A program made the position numbers and the translations under genes. A stretch of 20,637 nt of DNA from an uncultured Bacilli bacterium (GTDB taxonomy: Bacteria > Bacillota_I > Bacilli_A > RF39 > UBA660). Under the pieces are notes generated by a model. The model was not told where the DNA came from, ran no database searches, and worked only from the letters and a program-made list of their open reading frames with translations. The stretch is from assembly GCA_934130005.1 (NCBI GenBank), contig CAKOXD010000012.1, forward strand, positions 1-20,637, given 5' to 3'. Shown here piece after piece: positions 8,286 through 15,946 of this stretch (the stretch's first letter is position 1; the number at the start of each line of letters is the position of its first letter).

Positions 8286-9607
8286 TATAATTCCTGTTCT
8301 CCTTTGTTTTTAAATTGTAAAATTATTGGTGTACCTTCAAAATCAAATGCTTCTCTTAATTTATTTTCTAAATATCTTTTATAAGAAAAATGAATTAACC
8401 CTTTACTATTTACTTGAATATTAAATTTTGGAGGTTTTGTACTTGCTTGGGTACAAAAATATATTTTTAATCTTTTTCCTTTATATGATGGTGGAATATT
8501 TAATTGATATGCATCTTGTATTACATCATTTAATATGCTTGTCTTTATTTCTTTTTTGCTGTTTTCATATACTTTAATTATTTCTGGCATTAATGTATGA
8601 ATCCTTTTTTTAGTAAGTGCTGATAAAAACACTATTGGTGCATAATCTAAAAATGCAAATTCAACTTTTATTAATTGTTTCCATTTTTTCATTTCTTCAT
8701 CTTTATTTTCTATTTTATCCCATTTATTTACTACTATTACAACTGCTTTTCCTGATTCTACCGCATAGCCTGCTATATGTTTATCATGTTCAATTATTCC
8801 TTCTTCTGCATTTATAACTATTACACATACATCTGATCTATCTATAGCTTTCATTGAACGTAGAAGACTATATCTTTCTATATTTTCATATATTTTTCCT
8901 TTTTTTCTCATTCCAGCTGTATCTATTACTACAAATTCTTGATTATGATATGTAAATGGTAAATCTATAGAGTCCCTTGTAGTACCAGCAACATTTGATA
9001 CTATTACTCTTGTTTCATTTAATAGAGCATTTACTAAACTACTTTTTCCTACATTTGGTCTTCCTATTATAGAAAATTTAATTATATTAGAATCATACAC
9101 ATCATCTTCTATTTCTTTAAAATCAATACATATTCTATCTAATAAATCACTAATTCCAATATTTTGTTCTCCACTTATATTTACATATTCATTAAAACCT
9201 AATTCATAAAAATCATATAGGTGATCTTTTGAATCTTTGCTGTCAACTTTATTAATAGCAACAATTACATTTTTATTTGTTTTTTGTAGCATTTCTTTTA
9301 CTACTAAATCATTACTTGTTATTCCTTCTTTAGCATCTACTACAAAAACAATAACATCTGCTTCATCAATTGCTATCTCAGCTTGCATTTTTATATCATT
9401 ATTAAATTTTTCATTTTCTAAATCTATTCCACCTGTATCAACTAAATGAAATTTATAATTTTTATATGTTGCATTTCCATATATCCTATCTCTTGTTACA
9501 CCAGGTGTATCTTCTATTATTGATATTTTTTTTCCTATTATTTTGTTAAAAATTGTACTTTTTCCTACATTTGGTCTTCCTACTAATGCAACTACTGGCT
9601 TTTTCAT
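8285..9607 (-). CDS. der: ribosome biogenesis GTPase Der (EngA)
   Basis: Der is a double-GTPase needed for assembly of the large ribosomal subunit. Both GTPase domains are complete. Domain 1 has the P-loop GRPNVGKS at residues 10-17, DTPGVTRD at 33-40, DTGG at 57-60 and NKVD at 119-122. Domain 2 has GRPNVGKS at 182-189, AGTTRD at 207-212, DTAG at 229-232 and NKWD at 294-297. The remaining part to residue 440 matches the KH-like RNA-binding domain, and the total length is normal. The start is supported by AGAGGTGA about 4 bases upstream. It is the second gene of a unit with the 162-residue protein, 48 bases downstream of it. The sister ribosome-assembly GTPase EngB lies a little further upstream. 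Confidence 0.97.
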   Translation of the reverse strand: MKKPVVALVGRPNVGKSTIFNKIIGKKISIIEDTPGVTRDRIYGNATYKNYKFHLVDTGGIDLENEKFNNDIKMQAEIAIDEADVIVFVVDAKEGITSNDLVVKEMLQKTNKNVIVAINKVDSKDSKDHLYDFYELGFNEYVNISGEQNIGISDLLDRICIDFKEIEDDVYDSNIIKFSIIGRPNVGKSSLVNALLNETRVIVSNVAGTTRDSIDLPFTYHNQEFVVIDTAGMRKKGKIYENIERYSLLRSMKAIDRSDVCVIVINAEEGIIEHDKHIAGYAVESGKAVVIVVNKWDKIENKDEEMKKWKQLIKVEFAFLDYAPIVFLSALTKKRIHTLMPEIIKVYENSKKEIKTSILNDVIQDAYQLNIPPSYKGKRLKIYFCTQASTKPPKFNIQVNSKGLIHFSYKRYLENKLREAFDFEGTPIILQFKNKGEQEL

Positions 9608-9655
9608 AAAATCACCTCTTTTTTTATTATATCAAATAAATTTTTAATTTTAAAG

Positions 9656-10144
9656 TTAATTTATAACTTTTAATATTCTACCATATTTTAAAATATTATC
9701 TACATTTTTATAAAAAATTTTACTTATTTCTATTAATTTATCTATTTCTATATTGTTTAAATTTCTATTGATTTTTAAATATAGTTTATTTTGATATAAA
9801 ATAATATCATTATCTTTTTTTAGTGATTCTGTTATGTATATATCATCTATTTGATATAAAAATATACTTTCAACTATTTCTATATGCATATCTATTTCAT
9901 CAATATAGTAATCATAATATTCCATGTCACTTTTTTCTAATTCTATTATAATTCCATAATATTTATCTTTATATATTTTTACATAATAAAATCCATTTAT
10001 TAATATTTTATATTTTTCTTTCATTTTAGAAAATATTTTTTTAAAATATTCTCTTAATTCTTCATTATCATTAAAATTAATATCTTTTATTCTTTCATTT
10101 CTTATATTTAATATAATATTATCATCTATAAGAGTTAATTTCAT
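9656..10144 (-). CDS. hypothetical protein, 162 aa
   Basis: This protein starts MKLTLIDDNIILNIRNERI and is extremely rich in Ile, Lys, Tyr, Asp and Asn, with no cysteine, tryptophan, signal peptide or membrane span. Alternating short hydrophobic strands and charged helices suggest a small alpha/beta fold. The overall shape (short N-terminal domain, acidic middle, then a second alpha/beta part) faintly recalls the adaptor protein MecA, but I see no decisive motif and do not claim it. The ATG is preceded by AGGTGG at 10154-10149. It follows the engB terminator and precedes der by 48 bases with no terminator, so it is probably co-transcribed with der. Confidence 0.6.
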   Translation of the reverse strand: MKLTLIDDNIILNIRNERIKDINFNDNEELREYFKKIFSKMKEKYKILINGFYYVKIYKDKYYGIIIELEKSDMEYYDYYIDEIDMHIEIVESIFLYQIDDIYITESLKKDNDIILYQNKLYLKINRNLNNIEIDKLIEISKIFYKNVDNILKYGRILKVIN

Positions 10145-10167
10145 TTTACCACCTATTTTATTGTATG

Positions 10168-10196
10168 AAAAAAAAAGAATTTGTTCTAAATTCTTT
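10168..10196 (-). terminator. intrinsic terminator after engB
   Basis: On the minus strand AAAGAATTT (10196-10188), loop AGAAC and AAATTCTTT (10182-10174) make a perfect 9-bp stem followed by a run of six T. The engB stop codon (10195-10197) lies in the stem. Confidence 0.8.
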
Positions 10197-10776
10197 AAAT
10201 TATTCTTTCTATTTTATCGTATATTTCAGATTTTCCTTCTTTATTTACATTTGAAAATACTACAAAATCATCACCAACTACTAATTCTAAATCATTTAAA
10301 ATCATATTTCTTTGTGTTTGATGTTTTGTTATACCAATCTTATCTGATTTGGTTGCTACTATTGTAACGGGTAATTTATAATATTTTAAAAAGTCATACA
10401 TCATAATGTCATCGCTAGATGGTTTATGTCTAAAATCTATTAACATGAATACTTGTTTTAAATTTTCTCTATTAGTTAAATAGTCTTCCATCATTAGTCC
10501 AAATTTTCTTTTTTTGCTTTTATTTAAATTTGCAAATCCATATCCTGGTGCATCTACTAAGTAAAATTTATCATTTACTAAGTAAAAATTTATTGTTTGT
10601 GTTTTTCCTGGATTAGCTGATGTTCTTGCATAGTTTTTCCTATTAATTAGTGTATTTATAAAACTACTTTTTCCTACATTTGATCTTCCTACTAATAGGA
10701 ATTCTGGCTTATTATCTGTAGGATATTGGCTTCTTCTTACTGCACTAATTGTTAAATCAACACTAGTTATTTTCAT
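10195..10776 (-). CDS. engB: ribosome biogenesis GTPase YsxC/EngB
   Basis: EngB (YsxC/YihA) is a single-domain GTPase required for maturation of the 50S subunit. From the chosen start, MKITSVDLTISAV, the P-loop GRSNVGKS is at residues 30-37. It is followed by the TSANPGKTQTINFY switch I region, DAPGYGFA, and a TKSDK base-recognition motif, all typical of the family. The length of 193 residues is normal. The frame is open for 14 more codons upstream, but the start at 10776 has an AAGGAG site with a 7-base spacer, and a longer form would overlap the preceding gene. The SD lies in the last codons and stop region of the VirB2-like gene, so the two are probably coupled. Confidence 0.95.
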   Translation of the reverse strand: MKITSVDLTISAVRRSQYPTDNKPEFLLVGRSNVGKSSFINTLINRKNYARTSANPGKTQTINFYLVNDKFYLVDAPGYGFANLNKSKKRKFGLMMEDYLTNRENLKQVFMLIDFRHKPSSDDIMMYDFLKYYKLPVTIVATKSDKIGITKHQTQRNMILNDLELVVGDDFVVFSNVNKEGKSEIYDKIERII

Positions 10777-10777
10777 A

Positions 10778-11347
10778 TTAATTCTCCTTTTTTGTACAGT
10801 ATGAACCATTCCATACACATTCTCCGTTACATGTAGCTACACCTCTTGTTGCACAATCATCAGTTGAATTATCATTTTCTTCAATATTATATTTACTATT
10901 TGAATCATGTTCCCATTTTTTATTTGTACAAGCTGATTCTGTTGTTGATAGACAACTTAAGCATCCTAGCATACTACTACTATCACTAAAGTTTGCAGCT
11001 CTTAATAAAGCATTAACAATTGCTAATACTAGAAATATTGCAACACCAGTTATTACTCTTCTTATAAATTTTTGTTGATATTCTTTCATATCTTGTTCTT
11101 TTGAAGCCATTACTGCTTTTGTAAAATCTAGCATTCCAAATATTATAATTGCTACTGGAACAATTAATTTTACAAGATTATATAATCCCCTTGTAAATGC
11201 TGGTATTCCAGCAGGAATTCCTGGATCTCCTAAATTTCCACAAACTACTATATCACTTGTTGTTCCAGCTGCTTTTACATAATTAATACTAATAAAACAT
11301 GTAAATATTGTAAGTATTGTTGCAAATAAAATTTTTTTCTTTTTCAT
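10778..11347 (-). CDS. TrbC/VirB2-like two-span membrane protein with Cys-rich tail
   Basis: An N-terminal signal peptide (MKKKKILFATILTIFTCFIS to about residue 26, ending in VKAAG) is followed by two hydrophobic segments at about 60-78 and 93-113. They are separated by a charged loop, KAVMASKEQDMKEYQQKFIRR. This layout is that of VirB2/TrbC pilin-type proteins of type IV secretion. The C-terminal tail of about 75 residues is unlike a pilin: it is hydrophilic and carries seven to eight cysteines, suggesting disulfides outside the cell. No other conjugation gene is nearby, so a pilin role is doubtful. The ATG is preceded by GGAG at 11358-11355. It ends just before engB. Confidence 0.65.
   Translation of the reverse strand: MKKKKILFATILTIFTCFISINYVKAAGTTSDIVVCGNLGDPGIPAGIPAFTRGLYNLVKLIVPVAIIIFGMLDFTKAVMASKEQDMKEYQQKFIRRVITGVAIFLVLAIVNALLRAANFSDSSSMLGCLSCLSTTESACTNKKWEHDSNSKYNIEENDNSTDDCATRGVATCNGECVWNGSYCTKKEN
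10784..10789 (-). promoter_or_regulatory. ribosome binding site deciding the engB start
   Basis: AAGGAG on the minus strand, 7 bases before the ATG at 10776, overlaps the 3' end of the VirB2-like gene. It favours the 193-residue EngB over a longer reading. Confidence 0.75.
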
Positions 11348-11412
11348 GTTATCACTCCATTAATTATTAACATTATATCATATAAAACTTTATTTTTACA
11401 ATATCATTATAT

Positions 11413-11435
11413 AAAAAAGCTATTTTAGCTTTTTT
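11413..11435 (-). terminator. intrinsic terminator after the phosphodiester glycosidase-like gene
   Basis: AAAAAAGCTA (11413-11422) and TAGCTTTTTT (11426-11435) form a perfect 10-bp stem with a 3-base loop. On the minus strand the T run forms the outer part of the stem. The stop codon of the gene (11425-11427) overlaps loop and stem. Confidence 0.7.
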
Positions 11436-12453
11436 TTACAATCCATGCATTTGGATGGCGTCTTTCACCTGTATTTGAATATCCTACTGGATTATTTACT
11501 ATTTTATCATTTTCAATTAATATACTAGACGCTCCACCATCTAGGTTTGCTGCATTATATGCATTATATTTTTTTAATAATTCAATCATTTCTGCATAAT
11601 TTACTCCACCACGATATCCTGTTTTATTTCCATTTCCATCTATAACTATAAATAAAACAATCCCATCTCTTCTTTGAGCTATTATTGTTCTTGGATGAAC
11701 TCCTGTTCCACCATTTCCTTTTACTAAAGCTTCACGACCATTTACAATTAAAAATGGTCCAAATGTAACTGCATCTACCATTCCATTTTTAATAGCTGTT
11801 GCTGGACTTTCTTTGGTTAATACAAGTTTATGCTCATTATTAAATCCTATTAGTCCACCACCCCATTTATTTGGTCTTCCATTCCATACTAATTTACCAT
11901 TTTTTATGACTGCTCCAGTCGCTCTTGCACCATTACCATTACCCCCATAATCTTCAAATCCACTGGCATTTATTGCAAGTATTGCGTTATTATTTTTGGC
12001 AATTGTCTTAACAGTATCTCCTATAACTCCAGGATTTGATGATTCTGCAAGGGTTATTTTTGATGGGTCATATATAGCTGTTATATAAAATGTTTTCCCA
12101 TTTTCTTTATGTTTTATTATTTTATATAAATCGTTGTTTTTGTCTCTTTTTAATATTTCTTCTTCATATTTTGATTCATAGTTTTTTTGCTCATAATTTT
12201 TAATTTCTATAGCACTTGTGTCTGTTGATTCATCAAGTTCAATTATAGTGTTTTCTTCTAAAACTTTATTTATTGTTTTTTCACTATAAATTGTTCTTGC
12301 TAAATACTTATGATTCATTGTAGCCATTGCTGTTGTTACCAAAAAATTTTTGAATTTTTTATTTGGTCCATATGCAAGTATAAGACAAGATATAGCTCCT
12401 ATATCAAGTATCATAAATAATACTACTATCCACTTTCTTATTCTTCTATTCAT
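11425..12453 (-). CDS. phosphodiester glycosidase family protein (NAGPA-like), membrane-anchored
   Basis: A short basic N-terminus is followed by one membrane span (about residues 8-27) that would anchor the protein with the rest outside. The C-terminal two thirds matches the NAGPA / phosphodiester glycosidase family. Visible motifs are a NASGF segment, GAVIKNGKL, GPFLIVNG, HPRTIIAQRRDG, VIDGNG, and the signature NLDGGASS near the end. Family members remove sugars linked through phosphodiesters and are often found with cell-wall or exopolysaccharide genes; the substrate here is unknown. I chose the ATG at 12453 (342 residues) because AGGTGA sits 5 bases upstream. The GTG at 12462 lies inside that ribosome binding site. 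It overlaps the preceding gene by 8 bases, so they are probably coupled. Confidence 0.85.
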   Translation of the reverse strand: MNRRIRKWIVVLFMILDIGAISCLILAYGPNKKFKNFLVTTAMATMNHKYLARTIYSEKTINKVLEENTIIELDESTDTSAIEIKNYEQKNYESKYEEEILKRDKNNDLYKIIKHKENGKTFYITAIYDPSKITLAESSNPGVIGDTVKTIAKNNNAILAINASGFEDYGGNGNGARATGAVIKNGKLVWNGRPNKWGGGLIGFNNEHKLVLTKESPATAIKNGMVDAVTFGPFLIVNGREALVKGNGGTGVHPRTIIAQRRDGIVLFIVIDGNGNKTGYRGGVNYAEMIELLKKYNAYNAANLDGGASSILIENDKIVNNPVGYSNTGERRHPNAWIVKKS

Positions 12454-13642
12454 TTGTATCACCTATTATATATGGGTTATTTTTATATCCAGAACCACTT
12501 TTTATCGTTAATTCATTATTTAATGTAAATACAGGATAAATATCCAATTTTTCATTTATTTTATTTATATAAAGCATTTTTTTATTATTTATTATATATA
12601 TTTCATTATTACTTGGAGTTATAAGATAACTATTTGGAATACTATTTATAAAATAATCACCTATTTTTAATAAGCCTATATACATATTTTGATTTTTTGA
12701 TTCTACGTCTTTATATGATAAATTATATTCTCCTATATACCAAGTAGTTTTAATTAAATCTTTTTTGTTTAATTTATTTATGTAAGTATTATTTAAATAG
12801 TATGCTAAATCATTTCTATATCTTAAACTATAAACATTTGTATAATTTGAAAATATATGTTTTTCATTTAACTTATCTAAACTTAATACTTTAATTCCAT
12901 TTTCCTTTTTTTCTATTATTCTTAGATTTACATTATTATATTTTATATATTCTCCAACATATAAGTCTTTTAATTTATTAATCTTTTTATTTTCTATTAG
13001 ATATGGATTTTCTTTTGTTCCATCTCCTGTTATATAATTTATTGTTCCATTTAGTTCTATTACTGGTTTTATTCCTAAAAAATCACTATAATTATTTGTT
13101 TTTGTTAAATTACCATTTGAGTCTATTACTAATGCTTTATTTTTATCAAGTACCCAAAAATCATCATTTACTACATAGCTTTCTTTTCCACCAATTTTAT
13201 TAAATGTATCTTTATCTAATAATGTTATATTTTTTAAATTTTCTTGATTTAAGTTTGTTTTATAAATATCATTTAACCATTTTTTTACATCTGAACTATC
13301 ATAATTTTCATCAATTCCATATTTTAAATTTGTTATATTTTCTTCTGAAATAGCATATATACTTTTATCATTTAAATATAGTATTCTATACATTAGACCA
13401 CTATAATATAGATAATTGTTATTTGTATCTTTATAAAAATAATAGTTATTTTTTTCTTTTAATAGTTTGTTATTTAATAAGTTATCTTCTTTTGTTATAT
13501 ATTCTATTAATGTATATGTTTTTTTATCATTTTTTGTTTCTTCTTTATAATAATAAAATAATCTTGTACCATAAAAACCTATCATAAAACTTAGGAATAT
13601 AATACTTATTGATACAAATATTTTTCTAAAATCATACTTCAT
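12446..13642 (-). CDS. membrane-anchored protein with two DUF6273-like repeats
   Basis: One N-terminal membrane span (about residues 8-30) precedes an extracellular part made of two related halves. Each half ends with the same kind of closing motif: IKPVIELNGTINYITGDGTKENPY in the first and IYPVFTLNNELTIKSGSGYKNNPY in the second, seen here as [IY]PV..L....I..G.G...NPY. Such halves resemble the DUF6273-type domain common in Firmicutes surface proteins; the assignment is by pattern only. No catalytic motif is evident. The start has an AAGGTGAT site just upstream (13653-13646). It is the first gene of a two-gene unit with the phosphodiester glycosidase-like protein, and the pair may act together at the cell surface. 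Confidence 0.65.
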   Translation of the reverse strand: MKYDFRKIFVSISIIFLSFMIGFYGTRLFYYYKEETKNDKKTYTLIEYITKEDNLLNNKLLKEKNNYYFYKDTNNNYLYYSGLMYRILYLNDKSIYAISEENITNLKYGIDENYDSSDVKKWLNDIYKTNLNQENLKNITLLDKDTFNKIGGKESYVVNDDFWVLDKNKALVIDSNGNLTKTNNYSDFLGIKPVIELNGTINYITGDGTKENPYLIENKKINKLKDLYVGEYIKYNNVNLRIIEKKENGIKVLSLDKLNEKHIFSNYTNVYSLRYRNDLAYYLNNTYINKLNKKDLIKTTWYIGEYNLSYKDVESKNQNMYIGLLKIGDYFINSIPNSYLITPSNNEIYIINNKKMLYINKINEKLDIYPVFTLNNELTIKSGSGYKNNPYIIGDTNE

Positions 13643-13705
13643 CTTATCACCTTAACTAGTTCATTATAATATATTTAGGAAAATTTTTCAATTAATTTTT
13701 TTTAT

Positions 13706-13730
13706 AAAAAAAATACACATATGTGTATTT
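13706..13730 (-). terminator. intrinsic terminator after spmB
   Basis: AAATACAC (13711-13718), ATAT and GTGTATTT (13723-13730) form a palindromic stem, with a run of eight T on the minus strand. A-rich flanks also allow termination from the other side. The spmB stop (13729-13731) overlaps the stem. Confidence 0.75.
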
Positions 13731-14247
13731 AAAAAAATATTTTAACTGTTATGATTGCTGATAATATACCTATTAAATCTGCAAATAATCCTGCCCACAA
13801 TGAGTATCTTATTTTTTTTATCCCTATACTTCCAAAATAAAGTGTTAATACATAAAATGTTGTATCTGTAGATCCTTGTATTACTGATGCCATAAGTCCT
13901 ATTATAGAATCTGGACCATGTTCTGAAAATAAGTTATTTAAAAATGCTAAAGAAGCACTACCTGATATTGGTCTTAATAATATCATTGGAAATACTTCTA
14001 TTGGAATTTTAAAGATACCTATTATTGGTTTTAATATGTAAAATATATAATCAATCATACCACTTTTTAAAAATATGTTTAAACTAAATATCATTGCTAA
14101 CATACAAGGAAACATTGAAAATATTAAATCAAAACTTTCTTTTGAGCCTTCTATAAAAGTATCATATAAATCTACCTTTTTTTTGATTCCATATATCATA
14201 ACAATTAAAATAATTAATGGTAATATTATTATCGATATTTTATTTAT
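13729..14247 (-). CDS. spmB: spore maturation protein B
   Basis: SpmB is a membrane protein of the nucleoside-recognition (Gate) family that works with SpmA in dehydrating the spore core. Visible family features are the Y-F-EG-KE segment near the start, FP....RPISGSASL, and the strongly conserved ASVIQGSTDTTFYVLTLYFGSIGIKK. The first ATG in frame is at 14199 and would give 156 residues. It would remove the N-terminal membrane span that SpmB proteins normally have. The frame remains open upstream, and the codons from 14247 to 14200 encode that missing span (INKISIIILPLIILIV). No ATG, GTG or TTG exists there, but AAGGTG at 14258-14253 stands 5 bases before an ATA at 14247. I therefore infer initiation at AUA, giving 172 residues. 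A sequence error is the alternative. Confidence 0.85.
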   Translation of the reverse strand: MNKISIIILPLIILIVMIYGIKKKVDLYDTFIEGSKESFDLIFSMFPCMLAMIFSLNIFLKSGMIDYIFYILKPIIGIFKIPIEVFPMILLRPISGSASLAFLNNLFSEHGPDSIIGLMASVIQGSTDTTFYVLTLYFGSIGIKKIRYSLWAGLFADLIGILSAIITVKIFF

Positions 14248-14824
14248 TTTTACACCTTCTTGCTAATATATTATCAATTATAAGTCCTGATATTGTAGCT
14301 AATGTTGTTGCAATTATACAAGGTAATACAATGCTTGTTGGTGAAGAACTTTTATACATCATTCTAAGTGATATTATTGTTGTTGGTATGATTGTTACTC
14401 CACTTGTATTTATTACTAGAAAAGTTATCATACTTCTAGTTGCTGTATCTTTTTTTTTATTTAAACTTTGTAATGATTTCATTGCCTTTAAACCAAAAGG
14501 TGTTGCAGCATTTCCAAGTCCTGCCATATTTGCTATTATATTTGATGATATATAGTTTAATGACTCATGATTTTCTTTTATTTCTGGAAATAATATTTTT
14601 AATATTGGGTTTAATTTTTTTGATATTTTATCTAATAATCCTGATTTTTTAGCTATATTCATTATTCCAAGCCATAAAGCCATCATAGGAAATAGTTTCA
14701 ATATCATATCTAACGTTGATGTAGTTGAATTTAAAATTGCTTCATTAATTATATTTATTTTTCCATTAAATATACTTGCTATAATTCCACTTACTATAAA
14801 AAATCCCCATATTTTATTTACCAT
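14240..14824 (-). CDS. spmA: spore maturation protein A
   Basis: SpmA is the partner of SpmB: an integral membrane protein of the Gate family required for full spore core dehydration. The sequence matches the family along its length: MVNKIWGFF at the start, the ALWLGIMNIAKKSGLLD segment, the highly conserved SNIIANMAGLGNAATPFGLKAM, SMITFLVINTSGVTIIPTT and a C-terminal IIDN....R.CK tail. I chose the ATG at 14824 (194 residues) because the MVN start is shared with Bacillus subtilis SpmA as I remember it. An in-frame ATG 4 codons earlier lies deeper in dacB. The gene overlaps the dacB stop by 7 bases (ATGGTAA) and runs 8 bases into spmB as called here. The order dacB-spmA-spmB equals that in B. 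subtilis. Confidence 0.93.
   Translation of the reverse strand: MVNKIWGFFIVSGIIASIFNGKINIINEAILNSTTSTLDMILKLFPMMALWLGIMNIAKKSGLLDKISKKLNPILKILFPEIKENHESLNYISSNIIANMAGLGNAATPFGLKAMKSLQSLNKKKDTATRSMITFLVINTSGVTIIPTTIISLRMMYKSSSPTSIVLPCIIATTLATISGLIIDNILARRCKNK
14253..14258 (-). promoter_or_regulatory. ribosome binding site in front of a non-canonical spmB start
   Basis: AAGGTG on the minus strand lies in the last codons of spmA, 5 bases before the ATA at 14247. No canonical in-frame start follows at suitable spacing. The GTG inside the site is out of frame and meets a stop at once. Confidence 0.5.
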
Positions 14825-15897
14825 AATTTTATCCATTTCTTTATACTAATTTTATTTTTCTTTTGTTCTTTTTTTACTTTTACATATATATTTTCTTTAT
14901 GTATAACTTCATCACTCATATATATATCTGCTTCTCCTACTTTAGCATTGTTTTTTATTGTTCTATTTTTATTTAATTTTATTTTTACTAATATATTTTG
15001 TTCTTCTCCTTTTATAATTGGATATGTATAGTTATTTTTTATATAAAGTTTATAATTTTTATAATAAGTATCATCTTTTACTTTAAATTTTTCTTTATCT
15101 AATATTTTATAATTTTGATATTTATCAAATCCATATTCAAATAGGTTTACATGATCTTTCCAATCATTTCCATCATTTAAAGTTACAACTACTAGGTTTA
15201 AATTATTTTTACTTGCTGTTGACACTAATGTTCTTCTTGCTATTTCTGTAAATCCTGTTTTTCCTCCTGTTGTATATTTATATGTTGAAAGTAATTTGTT
15301 TTTATTATACCAAATGTAGGTATTCATATTTGTTTTTAATGTATATTTCTTTGTTTTTGTTATTTTTTTAAATTCTTTATTTTTCATAGCATAACTCATT
15401 AGGAGTGCCATATCATAAGCACTTGAGTAATTTCCTTTTTCATTATCTAAACCACTTGGATTATTAAAGTTTGAATCTTTCATTCCTATTTCTATTGCTT
15501 TTTCATTCATTAGTTTTACAAAACTCTCTGTATCTTTACTTACATAGTTTGCAATTGCAAGTGCTGCATCATTTCCACTTCTTAACATAAGTCCATATAC
15601 TAAATCCCTTAATGTTAATTCTTCTCCTACTTTTATATATATACCAGATCCATATGCTTTTTTTATTTCTTCTCCTATTATTACCTTATTATCCATTTTT
15701 CCTGATTCTATAGCTACTATTGCAGTCATTATTTTTGATATACTTGCTACTGATCTCACGTTATGAATATCATCACTATAAAGTATTCTATTTGAATCTA
15801 TATCCATTAATATAGAGCTTGTAGCACTTGTTGTCACTGCTTTTACATTAAAAGGTATTATCATTAAACCTATCATTAATATTATCAGTTTTTTCAT
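14818..15897 (-). CDS. dacB: D-alanyl-D-alanine carboxypeptidase (DacB/DacF type penicillin-binding protein)
   Basis: This is a low-molecular-mass penicillin-binding protein that trims D-Ala from peptidoglycan stem peptides. A signal peptide spans residues 1-20 (cleavage after VKA). The three active-site motifs are intact: SISK at 52-55 with the catalytic Ser52, SGN at 107-109, and KTG at 213-215. A C-terminal beta-rich domain follows, ending in a basic tail. Position directly before spmA and spmB, with overlapping ends, identifies it as the sporulation enzyme (PBP5* in B. subtilis), which lowers cross-linking of spore cortex. In Bacillus this operon is read by sigma-E RNA polymerase. A terminator hairpin sits just upstream, so the operon needs its own promoter or read-through. 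AGGTGA precedes the ATG. Confidence 0.93.
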   Translation of the reverse strand: MKKLIILMIGLMIIPFNVKAVTTSATSSILMDIDSNRILYSDDIHNVRSVASISKIMTAIVAIESGKMDNKVIIGEEIKKAYGSGIYIKVGEELTLRDLVYGLMLRSGNDAALAIANYVSKDTESFVKLMNEKAIEIGMKDSNFNNPSGLDNEKGNYSSAYDMALLMSYAMKNKEFKKITKTKKYTLKTNMNTYIWYNKNKLLSTYKYTTGGKTGFTEIARRTLVSTASKNNLNLVVVTLNDGNDWKDHVNLFEYGFDKYQNYKILDKEKFKVKDDTYYKNYKLYIKNNYTYPIIKGEEQNILVKIKLNKNRTIKNNAKVGEADIYMSDEVIHKENIYVKVKKEQKKNKISIKKWIKLW

Positions 15898-15920
15898 ATT
15901 ATCACCTATTTAATAATATG

Positions 15921-15946
15921 AAAAATAAGGACAACTATGTCCTTAT
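15921..15946 (-). terminator. intrinsic terminator between the lipoprotein gene and dacB
   Basis: ATAAGGACA (15925-15933), loop ACTA and TGTCCTTAT (15938-15946) make a perfect 9-bp stem. On the minus strand five T follow. The stop of the lipoprotein gene (15943-15945) is inside the stem. The hairpin ends only about 23 bases before the dacB start, so it may also control read-through into the sporulation operon. Confidence 0.75.

Noticed and set aside
10777..10818. Longer EngB start (207 residues)
   Set aside because: The extra 14 codons overlap the VirB2-like gene, include the ribosome binding site of the shorter start, and do not resemble EngB N-termini.
12454..12462. GTG start for the phosphodiester glycosidase-like gene
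   Set aside because: The GTG is part of the AGGTGA ribosome binding site that serves the ATG at 12453.
14217..14555. Plus-strand reading frame of 112 codons opposite spmA
   Set aside because: It lies wholly opposite spmA and spmB, which match known families, and has no supporting ribosome binding site; low GC on the opposite strand yields such hydrophobic shadows.
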